Shown piece by piece: positions 26,400 to 33,785 of a stretch of DNA of 33,785 nt; position 1 is the stretch's first letter, and each line of letters begins with the position of its first letter. The notes beneath the pieces were generated by a model that had not been told where the DNA came from, did no database searches, and saw only the letters and a program-made list of their open reading frames with translations. Location: assembly GCA_900315745.1 (NCBI GenBank), contig ONAG01000041.1, positions 1 through 33,785 of the forward strand, read 5' to 3'. Position numbers and translations under genes: made by a program. The stretch is from an uncultured Prevotellaceae bacterium (GTDB lineage: Bacteria > Bacteroidota > Bacteroidia > Bacteroidales > Bacteroidaceae).

Positions 26400-28946
26400 A
26401 TGCGATATTTATATGTTTTCATAATGTGCCTTACAGTAACTATGGCAAAGGCACAGCATCTTACACGTGACTTTAAGAACATCTCTCTCTCTGATGCTCT
26501 CATCTGGATTGACAACGCTCAAAAAAGCTATAAAATCAATTTCATCTTCGACGAATTGGAGGATTTCACGGTCACTACGTCGCTGAGGAACGCTTCTGTG
26601 AAAGAGGCAGTCCAACAAGTGGTGGGTTTCTACCCAATGCGTGTAAGCTACGAGAACAAGGACATTTATGTGGAATGTGTGCAAAAGTCCGAATCTAAAG
26701 TCATGGGACATGTTGTCGATGAGAAGGGGCGCCCCTTGCCATTCGCCACGATATCGCTGCTCGCAATTAGAGACTCTGCATTCATCACGGGCGGCGTGAG
26801 CAATGAGAATGGTGACTTCGTCATCCCATGCCAACCACAACGCATAATTGTCAAGGTGACGTGCTTGGGCTATAAGACGCTGACACGCAATGCACCCGTA
26901 GGTAAGTTGGGTGTTGTAACCATGCAACCTGAGACCTACATGGTAAAAGGGGTCACCGTGAAGGGCGAGATTCCACAATACAAGATGACACAGGGTGGTA
27001 TGACTGTCGAAGTGCTGCATTCAATCCTCCATGATGTTGGCACCGCCGATGACTTGCTCTCGATGATGCCAATGGTGCAGGGGCGCGATGGCAAGTTCGA
27101 GGTGATGGCAAAGGGTGAGCCAGAGATATACATCAACAACAAGAAGGTTAGGAATGCTAACGAACTAAAACAGTTGAAGTCGGTTGACGTCAAGAGCGTG
27201 GACATCATCACCGCTCCAGGAGCACAGTATGATGCTGAAGTGAATGCAGTCATCCGCATCAAGACATTGAAGAGTCAGGGCGACGGACTGAGTCTGATGG
27301 CTACCAGTCAGACGTGGAAGAACAACAAATGGAACAATTACGACGACCTGACATTGAAATATCGTATTGGCGGGTTAGAGGCTTTTGCCAACGTAGCACT
27401 CGACAACAGCCACTACAGCAATGACCAAGATGTAGTACAGACATTGCATATCAAAAGAGATGAGTTCATTGTGAATGCAGATTTGCCAGTTAGGAGCAGC
27501 TGGACGGTGTTCGAGTACAGGGCTGGTCTGAGCTACGACTTCAGCGCAGACCATTCTATTGGACTGAGTTTCTCATCGCAGAAATCGTTTTATAACAATT
27601 TCAGAACAGACATGAAGCAGAGCTACCAGAAGAATGGGGCATATTACGGCAAAATCAATCTGGAAACCGATATCAACGAGCCTGACAAACCAGTTTGGGA
27701 ACTAAATACATATTATGTGGGAAAGGTAGGGAAATTAGGTATCGACTTTAATGCCACATTGTTGACTCGTGAATCGGAGAATCAAATCAACCAAAAGGAG
27801 CTGAGCGAGGAATTGGGAAATCGCACCATTACCACACTTAATAATGAGGACCGTAGGATGGCGGCAGGCAAGTTGGTGTTGACTTATCCCATCTGGAAAG
27901 GTGTTCTGAGTGGAGGGTCTGAAGCTACAAGTACGAAGAGTTATGGCCACAATTTCAACGAAGAGAACATCATACCAGAAGCTGACAATGAGATGAGAGA
28001 AAAGAATGTTGCTGGTTTTGCCGAATACGCGATGCAGTTGGGACAATGGCAATTGAATGCAGGACTGCGCTATGAGCATGTTTCTACGGACTACCATTCG
28101 TTTGGCATTTGGCAGGCTGAGCCAAGTCGCACCTACAACGACTGGTTTCCCAACCTCTCGGCAGCATGGCAGAAGGGAAAGTGGAGTGCGCAACTGAGTT
28201 ACAGCAAGCGAATCACACGCCCTCCCTACAATATGCTGACCTCTATGATTGTTTATGACAGCCGTATGTTCTATGAAGGTGGAAACCCATTGCTGCGCCC
28301 TTCTGTGCGTCAGAGTATAGACTTCAACCTTACCTATTCTTGGCTTAATTTCATGGCTGGTTTTACCCACGAGCATGACATCTTCACCCACATAGGTAGA
28401 GTGTATGACGAAGAGAAAGAAATTGCCATATTCCAGCCAGCCAACTTTGATCATCAGAACCGTGTGTATGCCACACTTGTGGCGTCGCCTAAGTTTGGCT
28501 TCTGGCAACCTACCGCGACTTTGCACTACTACCAGCAGATGTTTGATGCAGAGAAGTATGGGGCACCTAAAAAACTTAACAAGCCTGAGTTCAGTTTCGA
28601 CGTTAAGAGTTGGTTTGTTGTCAATACCACCACTAAATTCCTTTTACAAGCCAATTACACAGGCAGCAATCACTGGGCATTCATGTATCGCTATAGTAAC
28701 TTCTCGGTGGATGCCAGACTGCAGAAGTCATTCTTGAATGGACAACTGATGTGTACTCTATATGCCAACGATATATTCCGCACGTCTGAAAACAGGATTG
28801 TCACGTACTATGCCATAGGCAAGACAGACCAAACCTACTACAACTATACGCAGTGTGTAGGTCTCACCATTTCTTACAACTTCAACACCACCAGGTCGAA
28901 GTATCGTGGCACTGGAGCAGGAAACGAAGAGAAGACCCGCCTATGA
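26400..28946 (+). CDS. Outer-membrane beta-barrel receptor with STN and carboxypeptidase-regulatory domains
   Basis: The 848-residue protein has a signal peptide (1-18, MAKA-Q); a secretin/TonB short N-terminal (STN) domain (about 26-93); a CarboxypepD_reg domain (about 99-185, GHVVDEKGRPLPFATISLL); a plug-like domain (about 190-290, with EIYINNKKVRNANELKQL and VDIITAPGAQYDAEVNAV); and a beta barrel to the C-terminus. It fits the outer membrane beta-barrel family related to TonB-dependent receptors. STN domains mark transducers that signal to an anti-sigma factor, consistent with the two genes 10 bases and less upstream. There is no SusD partner, so this is probably not a classical glycan-import pair. 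The ligand is unknown. The last codons and the stop form one arm and the loop of a hairpin shared with the next, converging gene. Confidence 0.92.
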   Translation: MRYLYVFIMCLTVTMAKAQHLTRDFKNISLSDALIWIDNAQKSYKINFIFDELEDFTVTTSLRNASVKEAVQQVVGFYPMRVSYENKDIYVECVQKSESKVMGHVVDEKGRPLPFATISLLAIRDSAFITGGVSNENGDFVIPCQPQRIIVKVTCLGYKTLTRNAPVGKLGVVTMQPETYMVKGVTVKGEIPQYKMTQGGMTVEVLHSILHDVGTADDLLSMMPMVQGRDGKFEVMAKGEPEIYINNKKVRNANELKQLKSVDVKSVDIITAPGAQYDAEVNAVIRIKTLKSQGDGLSLMATSQTWKNNKWNNYDDLTLKYRIGGLEAFANVALDNSHYSNDQDVVQTLHIKRDEFIVNADLPVRSSWTVFEYRAGLSYDFSADHSIGLSFSSQKSFYNNFRTDMKQSYQKNGAYYGKINLETDINEPDKPVWELNTYYVGKVGKLGIDFNATLLTRESENQINQKELSEELGNRTITTLNNEDRRMAAGKLVLTYPIWKGVLSGGSEATSTKSYGHNFNEENIIPEADNEMREKNVAGFAEYAMQLGQWQLNAGLRYEHVSTDYHSFGIWQAEPSRTYNDWFPNLSAAWQKGKWSAQLSYSKRITRPPYNMLTSMIVYDSRMFYEGGNPLLRPSVRQSIDFNLTYSWLNFMAGFTHEHDIFTHIGRVYDEEKEIAIFQPANFDHQNRVYATLVASPKFGFWQPTATLHYYQQMFDAEKYGAPKKLNKPEFSFDVKSWFVVNTTTKFLLQANYTGSNHWAFMYRYSNFSVDARLQKSFLNGQLMCTLYANDIFRTSENRIVTYYAIGKTDQTYYNYTQCVGLTISYNFNTTRSKYRGTGAGNEEKTRL

Positions 28947-28956
28947 CGGGTCTTCT
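28930..28956. terminator. Stem-loop between two converging stop codons, likely bidirectional terminator
   Basis: AGAAGACCCG (28930-28939) pairs perfectly with CGGGTCTTCT (28947-28956) around a 7-base loop that holds the TGA stop of the barrel gene. The stop codon of the opposite gene begins at the other edge (28956-28958). No long T-tract follows on either strand, so efficiency is uncertain. Confidence 0.55.
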
Positions 28957-29732
28957 TATTGCTTCTCTGTCAGATACTTCCAATAGCGGCGCGGCATGTC
29001 GTTGACTTGTTTTCGGGGATTCAGACGCTCACGGATACAAATTGCCTTGAAGTAAGTGCGCCACAAGTTTTGCAGCAAATGGTCATCACTGCTGAGGACG
29101 TCATCGGATAGCTTGCCGTCGGTTAATGAGAATGGAACAGAATCCTCGTCCTCGAATGTGATGCGGATGGGTGGAGATTGTCCGTCGTAATGATATCCGT
29201 AATGGCGATGGGCATCATATATCAGCCATGGCTGGTCGTTGAAACGGTCATGGAAATGCTTGATTATTAGGGGCAGCACGTTGTGGTCGGGTGAGATGAC
29301 TGCGAGGTAGGTGCCGTCCTTTGCCTTTTGAAAGCGCACAAACTGCATCATGCGGTGGGCTTCGTGCGCTACGCGGCGTGCTATTTGCGTCACGGTCAGG
29401 ACATCAGGGTCGGCGAAGTTTTTCACCACTTTGTCACCTTGTCGGAACACCTTGCATACAAGCATGAACAATGGTTGCCACAATTCTGGCAGTTCCGATA
29501 GTTGGCTGGTGGAAATCATACGCAGTGCCTCACGTGGCAGCTTCCCTTCCAGTCCTGTCCAAACACGTCGTGCCTTCTCGCTGTCGGTATGGACTTCGTA
29601 GATGCGTTCGCTGAACAAAGGCAACACATCGCCGCCTGTCAAAAGACGTTCTGGCTTTTCCTTCAGAAAGAAGGCATCGAACACTGCCGAAAGCAGACCA
29701 TCCATGGTCCCGTCAAACACATAAACCGTCAT
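28956..29732 (-). CDS. DUF4130 / TIGR03915-type protein linked to a radical SAM DNA-repair candidate
   Basis: The 258-residue soluble protein has no signal peptide. It opens TVYVFDGTMDGLLSAVFDAF, the characteristic start of the TIGR03915 (DUF4130) family, and continues with the conserved LPLFSERIYEVHTDSEKARR, the central HEAHRMMQFVRFQ, the PLIIKHFHDRFNDQPWLIYD block, and the closing MPRRYWKYLTE. The family is annotated as putative DNA metabolism or repair because it is encoded with, and sometimes fused to, a UdgX-type uracil-DNA glycosylase; I know of no demonstrated activity. Its ATG overlaps the stop of the radical SAM gene by four bases (ATGA at 29732-29729), so the two are translated as a unit. 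No UDG-like gene is in the window. Confidence 0.88.
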   Translation of the reverse strand: MTVYVFDGTMDGLLSAVFDAFFLKEKPERLLTGGDVLPLFSERIYEVHTDSEKARRVWTGLEGKLPREALRMISTSQLSELPELWQPLFMLVCKVFRQGDKVVKNFADPDVLTVTQIARRVAHEAHRMMQFVRFQKAKDGTYLAVISPDHNVLPLIIKHFHDRFNDQPWLIYDAHRHYGYHYDGQSPPIRITFEDEDSVPFSLTDGKLSDDVLSSDDHLLQNLWRTYFKAICIRERLNPRKQVNDMPRRYWKYLTEKQ

Positions 29733-31018
29733 TGCTCAAATTCCAGTTTAAGTTGCATTTCATCTGCTGCCCGTTTCCGTTCTGCTTTAGACACGAGCAA
29801 CGGTCGCAAGCGCTCTGGACGCAGTTCGTTAATTCCAACAGTTGGTTGAGAGAATGTTGAAGTGAGTTCGCCGCAAGTGATGAAATACTTTGCCTTCTTC
29901 ATCACCACACCCATTTTTTTAAGATGATATGATGTCAGACGTCCCGAGCGGCGGGCATTTACTATGAGCCATGCCGACTTGGTGCCGAGACCGGGTACTC
30001 GCAGCAGCTGTGCATAGTCGGCGGTGTTGATGTCTATTGGGAAATATTCTGGGTGACGTAATGCCCATGCCAATTTGGGGTCTATCTCCAAGTCGAGATG
30101 GGTGTGCTGGTCATCTACTATCTCATCGACAGAGAATTGATAGAACCGCAGCAACCAGTCTGCTTGGTATAGACGGTTCTCACGTACGAGTGGTGGTTGT
30201 TTCAAAACAGGAAGTCGAGGGTCGTAGGTGTTCACACTTACATATCCAGAATAATAGACACGTCGCATCTGTGCCTTTCCATAGAGTGACGATGACATTT
30301 GCAGGATGTCGCGGTCTGTCTCTTTGGTAGCCCCGACAATCATCTGTGTGGATTGTCCGGCGGGAACGAAACGAGGAGCATGGCGGAACTTTCGGCGTTC
30401 CTCCTTGTTTTCCAATATGCCCTGTCGTATAATCTGCATGGGTTGGAACACGCTCTGGTGGTCTTTCTCTGGAGCGAGCAGTTTTAGCGACTCCTCTCGT
30501 GGAATCTCTATGTTCACACTCATGCGGTCTGCCCACCTTCCTGCCTCAGCAAGCAACTCTTGTGAAGCTCCAGGTATGCTCTTAAGGTGAATGTAACCAT
30601 TGAATCGATGAACAGTACGCAGGTCGCGTACAATGGCTACAAGCCGCTCCATTGTGTAGTCAGGAGTGCGTACAACACCACTCGAAAGGAACAGCCCCTC
30701 GATGTAGTTTCGGCGGTAGAACTCCATTGTGATTTCCTCCAGTTCCGAAACTGAGAGTGTGGCTCTCCTGATGTCATTTGAGCGGCGGTTGATGCAGTAG
30801 GCGCAATCGTAGATGCAATAGTTTGTAAGCATCACCTTCAACAGCGAGATGCAGCGCCCATCATCGGCAAATGAGTGACAGATACCTACGCCGCCCACGG
30901 TGTTGCCCACCATGCCCTTGCTGCCACTGCGTACAGTGCCGCTCGACGAACACGATACGTCGTATTTCGCCGACTCTGCAAGTATCCGCAGACGTTCCAT
31001 TGTTTTCTCTGTCAACAT
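29729..31018 (-). CDS. Radical SAM protein with C-terminal helix-hairpin-helix (TIGR03916-type, putative DNA modification/repair)
   Basis: The 429-residue cytoplasmic protein has the radical SAM cluster motif C68-x3-C72-x2-C75 (CIYDCAYC), followed by an LFLSSGV strand. The N-terminus has three further conserved-looking cysteines (C23 in YDVSCSSSG, C47 in GICHSF, C56 in GRC), which could bind a second cluster. The C-terminal part carries a helix-hairpin-helix DNA-binding motif (about 329-357, INTADYAQLLRVPGLGTKSA). This matches the family called putative DNA modification/repair radical SAM protein, usually paired with the gene that overlaps its end here. Reaction and substrate are not known to me. 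The start may be 31018 or the internal Met7 at 31000, which fits the family N-terminus better. It lies 77 bases after the PL11 gene, and no clear promoter is seen in that gap. Confidence 0.9.
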   Translation of the reverse strand: MLTEKTMERLRILAESAKYDVSCSSSGTVRSGSKGMVGNTVGGVGICHSFADDGRCISLLKVMLTNYCIYDCAYCINRRSNDIRRATLSVSELEEITMEFYRRNYIEGLFLSSGVVRTPDYTMERLVAIVRDLRTVHRFNGYIHLKSIPGASQELLAEAGRWADRMSVNIEIPREESLKLLAPEKDHQSVFQPMQIIRQGILENKEERRKFRHAPRFVPAGQSTQMIVGATKETDRDILQMSSSLYGKAQMRRVYYSGYVSVNTYDPRLPVLKQPPLVRENRLYQADWLLRFYQFSVDEIVDDQHTHLDLEIDPKLAWALRHPEYFPIDINTADYAQLLRVPGLGTKSAWLIVNARRSGRLTSYHLKKMGVVMKKAKYFITCGELTSTFSQPTVGINELRPERLRPLLVSKAERKRAADEMQLKLEFEQ

Positions 31019-31094
31019 TTTTTTGCTGCAATTTTGGTGGTTCTCTGAAGAGGCGCCATCTTAGTTTGATCTTTTGTCTCCCTGGCTTCTATTG

Positions 31095-33311
31095 CTAACG
31101 CATCAAGCGTTTTTTCGTGGTAACCGAACCATCTGCATGATGTTCCTTTACAATATATACTTTGTTGAGTCTTGTTGGCAAGGATATTTGTTGTCCTTGC
31201 AAATTGTAATAGGTACGGGCAACAATCTCTATGTTTTGGAGCATATCATCGATGTCTGTGGCATCATCTTTCTCCCCCTGGAATGAATCCACATAGTCGG
31301 GGAGATAGTAGCCCAAATGTGGCGGTTGGTTGTAGGCACAGTTCTGCCATGCGATGCCCATGCGGTAGAGGTGGTCATGCATCAACGTCGGCACTCTGTA
31401 CTTGGTGGCTGTAGTGCTGCTAACGATATATAATTGCGATGGGTTGTTGTTGTTCCACCATACCACCTCCTCACGCCAGTCTCCAAACAGGTCGGCTTGC
31501 AGACATGGTGTCGCCTTCGTTCTGTTGCATGAGGCAGGACTCATGCCCAATGCTGCAAATGTCTTCTGGCTGGAGCTGGTGGCAAAGATGCCTAAATTGG
31601 TAATGGCTGATGGTGACCACTTTGTGATGCTTGTACCGTCGAGGAGTTCATCATACGCATCACCGTCCCAATAGATGCGGAAATTCATTGATGGCTTCCT
31701 TGTTCCCACTTCTTTGCCTGTCACGGCATTAAACGGGTTTTGGTTGCGGCTCTCCTTGTCGAAGCCACCATATGCAGACCAGAACTCATAGCCACGACTG
31801 CTCGTCACGATGTCGGCAGCCACCCCTCTTCCGTTGTCGGCTCCTTGTTGTCCGCCTTTCCAGAGGATTTCACCAGTGGCTGCATCGTGCATGTCCCATG
31901 CAAATTCACCTTTCTCCTCATGGATGTCAAACAGTTCAAGGCCTGGCCTGTCAGGATTCATGTCACCCAAATGGATGGCATCGCCATGTCCGAACCCCAC
32001 AGCATGGAGCATCTTTCCATCATGGTCAACTGCTGCCGAGCCCCATATTATCTCGTCGCAACCATCGTTGTCCACATCACCCACTGAGAGGTTGTGGTTG
32101 CCATTGGCGTACATGGTGTTGCGACCCATTCCCGAAGAACATGCTGGCGGTGAGTACGTTTTTGTAGTGCCGTTAGCATCCATTAGCTTGTATGTTGTTT
32201 TCTTATCTGAACTATGAAGCCAGCGAGTCTTTTGTTTCTCGCCATCGAAATCTACAGCCCACAAATAAGCATAAGTGTAGTAGCCGCGGCACATCACTGC
32301 AGAAGGCCGCTCTTCCTTGCCGCCAAGATAGGCGACACATGCCAAGTAGCGCTCACCACGGTTGCCATAGTTGGCATAGTCATTTTTGCCACTGCGGTCA
32401 TCCCAATTGAAAGAACCTGATGCCTCGCTCAATTCTGCCTTTGCATTGCGATTTGGATAATAAGCTATGGTGTGAACAGCCTTTCCTGTAAGTCCTTCGA
32501 AGACGGTAAGATATTCCTGTCCACCATCGATGCGTCCGCCTGAGTTGCGCCAGTCCTTTGTGTTGTTGGCATTGCGGATTGTAGCAAGGTCTGCCACTTG
32601 GTTTACATATTCACCTGTAGCGTCCTTCGAGCCGGGAGCCGTCTTGCAAATCAGTTCAGCCTTGCCGTCCTTGTCGAAGTCATAAACAAGAAACTGGGTG
32701 TAGTGTGCTCCCGCGCGGATGTTAACGCCCAAGTCGATGTGCCAAAGTTTCTCGCCAGTGAATAGTCGGTAACAGTCCAGAAAAACGTTGCCTGTGTAGC
32801 CATTCTGAGAGTTGTCCTTGGAATTGCTCGGGTCCCATTTTACGATGATCTCGTATTGTCCGTCGCCATCCACGTCACCCACCGAGCAATCGTTTGGCGT
32901 ATATGTATAATCGCCTTCTGCATTTCTACCAGCTGCAGGACGGTCGAGTTGCAGCAGATGATAGCCGATCTTGTTGAATGAAACAGGCTTGATGGAGTCT
33001 ATGGGTGTGCCGTTATTAAGAGTCACCAATTGGAACTCTGTTGTAGTGTTAGAAGCCATCCTTATGCTCGTGGCATTGCGAATGGTGTCGCCAACCACAG
33101 TCCCGTCTTTCATGATGAGGAATGATGTATGTGCATCATCGCTGCCAAGAAGTCGCCACGACAGGAACGATGACGTGGCGGAAGTGTTGATGCAAACAAA
33201 GCCTCGGTCGAGATTTTCCTGTTGATATGCCGGTGTGTCAGGTGCTTGCGCTGTCACTGTTTTTGGCAAAAACCACGCCAACAGCATCATAGAAATTACT
33301 TTCCTTTTCAT
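31095..33311 (-). CDS. Polysaccharide lyase family 11 rhamnogalacturonan lyase
   Basis: From the Met at 33311 the protein has 738 residues, beginning MKRKVISMMLLAWFLPKTVT with cleavage before QAP. The open frame runs back to 33362, but the extra 17 lysine-rich residues would make a poor signal peptide. After an N-terminal beta domain (RGFVCINTSATSSFLSWRLL) comes the eight-bladed propeller of PL11 enzymes, with repeated calcium-loop motifs such as SVGDVDGDGQYEIIVKWDP, VYDFDKDGKAELICKTAPGS, SVGDVDNDGCDEIIWGS and ADLFGDWREEVVWW. PL11 enzymes (YesW/YesX) cut rhamnogalacturonan I of pectin by beta-elimination between rhamnose and galacturonate. The C-terminus (TYYNLQGQQISLP ... VYIVKEHH) is a variant of the Prevotella sorting tail. 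No SusC/SusD pair or other pectinase is adjacent, so it is an orphan pectin enzyme here. Confidence 0.94.
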   Translation of the reverse strand: MKRKVISMMLLAWFLPKTVTAQAPDTPAYQQENLDRGFVCINTSATSSFLSWRLLGSDDAHTSFLIMKDGTVVGDTIRNATSIRMASNTTTEFQLVTLNNGTPIDSIKPVSFNKIGYHLLQLDRPAAGRNAEGDYTYTPNDCSVGDVDGDGQYEIIVKWDPSNSKDNSQNGYTGNVFLDCYRLFTGEKLWHIDLGVNIRAGAHYTQFLVYDFDKDGKAELICKTAPGSKDATGEYVNQVADLATIRNANNTKDWRNSGGRIDGGQEYLTVFEGLTGKAVHTIAYYPNRNAKAELSEASGSFNWDDRSGKNDYANYGNRGERYLACVAYLGGKEERPSAVMCRGYYTYAYLWAVDFDGEKQKTRWLHSSDKKTTYKLMDANGTTKTYSPPACSSGMGRNTMYANGNHNLSVGDVDNDGCDEIIWGSAAVDHDGKMLHAVGFGHGDAIHLGDMNPDRPGLELFDIHEEKGEFAWDMHDAATGEILWKGGQQGADNGRGVAADIVTSSRGYEFWSAYGGFDKESRNQNPFNAVTGKEVGTRKPSMNFRIYWDGDAYDELLDGTSITKWSPSAITNLGIFATSSSQKTFAALGMSPASCNRTKATPCLQADLFGDWREEVVWWNNNNPSQLYIVSSTTATKYRVPTLMHDHLYRMGIAWQNCAYNQPPHLGYYLPDYVDSFQGEKDDATDIDDMLQNIEIVARTYYNLQGQQISLPTRLNKVYIVKEHHADGSVTTKKRLMR

Positions 33312-33414
33312 TGTCCTTTTTTGTTTTAGCAGTTTTTTCTTGGTTTTGTTGATATTCACCATATAGCGTAATTTATCTATGGCTCATATTGAAAAAGACT
33401 CCTTTATCAATTTG

Positions 33415-33422
33415 CAAAATTA
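33415..33422 (-). promoter_or_regulatory. -7 box of the PL11 gene
   Basis: TAATTTTG on the minus strand fits TAnnTTTG. The leader to the preferred start at 33311 would be about 95 bases. No clear -33 element is seen. Confidence 0.45.
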
Positions 33423-33558
33423 GATAAAAAAAACGATTTACAGGCATATTAAAAAATAATTCTTTAAAGGCTGATTTACAATAAATATCCCGAAATCCTT
33501 ACCTCGGGGAGAAAAAATGTTAAAAAGAGAAATGTTGTGCAGTCTTATTGCTTTTTTA

Positions 33559-33590
33559 TTGTCTTTATAGTAAAAACTGTTTTACTTTTG
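33559..33590 (+). promoter_or_regulatory. Promoter of the GNAT gene
   Basis: TTG (33559-33561) and TACTTTTG (33583-33590) are 21 bases apart. A 7-base inverted repeat with a 4-base loop, AGTAAAA (33569-33575) and TTTTACT (33580-33586), overlaps the -7 box. Confidence 0.5.
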
Positions 33591-33627
33591 CAGATTATAA
33601 TGTGTGTCAAGGCTAAAAATTGAGATC

Positions 33628-33785
33628 ATGAAAAAGAACAGGATAATCAGACAAGCCACACATGCAGACATGGCAGAAATCATGATGGTCATGGTGTCTG
33701 CAAGACAAATAATGCGTTCTTCAGGGAATCTGCGCCAATGGGACGATGGCTATCCGTCGGAGGACATCATTTCCTCCGACATGGA
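33628..33785 (+). CDS. GNAT-family N-acetyltransferase, 5' part only
   Basis: The reading frame opens at the ATG at 33628 and runs off the window end after 52 codons. The N-terminus, IIRQATHADMAEIMMVMVSA, is the standard first strand and helix of GNAT acetyltransferases (I-R-x-A-x-x-x-D), and the following LRQWDDGYPSEDIISSDM matches the QW-x-x-GYP-x-x-x-x-x-x-x-D block common in Bacteroidetes members. These enzymes transfer an acetyl group from acetyl-CoA to amines of small molecules or proteins. The acetyl-CoA binding motif lies beyond the window, so the substrate cannot be judged. A promoter sits 38 bases upstream. Confidence 0.75.
   Translation, partial: MKKNRIIRQATHADMAEIMMVMVSARQIMRSSGNLRQWDDGYPSEDIISSDM

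Noticed and set aside
27735-28526. 263-codon minus-strand frame inside the barrel gene
   Set aside because: It is antisense to a well-supported barrel domain, with no start context or domain.

Overview
The window reads as chromosomal DNA of a Bacteroidetes bacterium, most likely Prevotellaceae (Prevotella or a close relative; the genus cannot be fixed from sequence alone). The evidence is the TAnnTTTG -7 boxes, sometimes with a TTTG about 20 bases upstream, ahead of many genes; the absence of strong Shine-Dalgarno sites; the short Prevotella-style C-terminal tail (Y-x-L/M-x-G ... G-x-Y-I ... K-K) on exported proteins; and the families present (C10 interpain-like protease, GH97, PL11, ECF sigma/anti-sigma/outer-membrane barrel). 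No rRNA, tRNA, CRISPR array, intact insertion sequence or phage module was seen.

Layout. 1-11.0 kb: a very large cell-surface or secreted multidomain protein (about 3,490 residues, N-terminus missing or broken at the window edge) followed 8 bases later by a small, probably surface-exposed lipoprotein that carries a stand-alone copy of a domain present twice near the giant's C-terminus. 11.0-12.8 kb: a decayed, AT-richer stretch with an IS-end-like perfect hairpin, a minus-strand relic that still has a promoter, a signal peptide and a C-terminal sorting tail but no protein body, one intact exported protein with Tudor/SH3-like segments, and a second minus-strand C-terminal relic. 12.8-14.6 kb (minus): an exported hypothetical protein and a CDF metal transporter. 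14.8-16.0 kb: an exported protein with a carboxypeptidase-regulatory-like N-terminus. 16.2-21.2 kb: a C10 cysteine protease overlapping by 7 bases a GH97 glycosidase. 21.3-22.5 kb: a DUF418 membrane protein. 22.6-25.1 kb (minus): an EamA transporter and a 5'-nucleotidase-type lipoprotein. 25.3-28.9 kb: ECF sigma factor, a very short anti-sigma factor and a TonB-receptor-like barrel, tightly packed. 29.0-31.0 kb (minus): a two-gene unit of a DUF4130/TIGR03915-type protein and a TIGR03916-type radical SAM protein with a helix-hairpin-helix. 31.1-33.3 kb (minus): a PL11 rhamnogalacturonan lyase. 33.6 kb to the end: a partial GNAT acetyltransferase.

How it fits together. Much of the window serves the cell envelope: nutrient breakdown (C10 protease, GH97, PL11, 5'-nucleotidase), surface display (giant protein and lipoprotein) and cell-surface signalling (the sigma/anti-sigma/barrel trio, which lacks a SusD partner). 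The least explained pieces are the radical SAM/DUF4130 pair, which is linked to DNA repair only by family association, and the giant protein with its lipoprotein.
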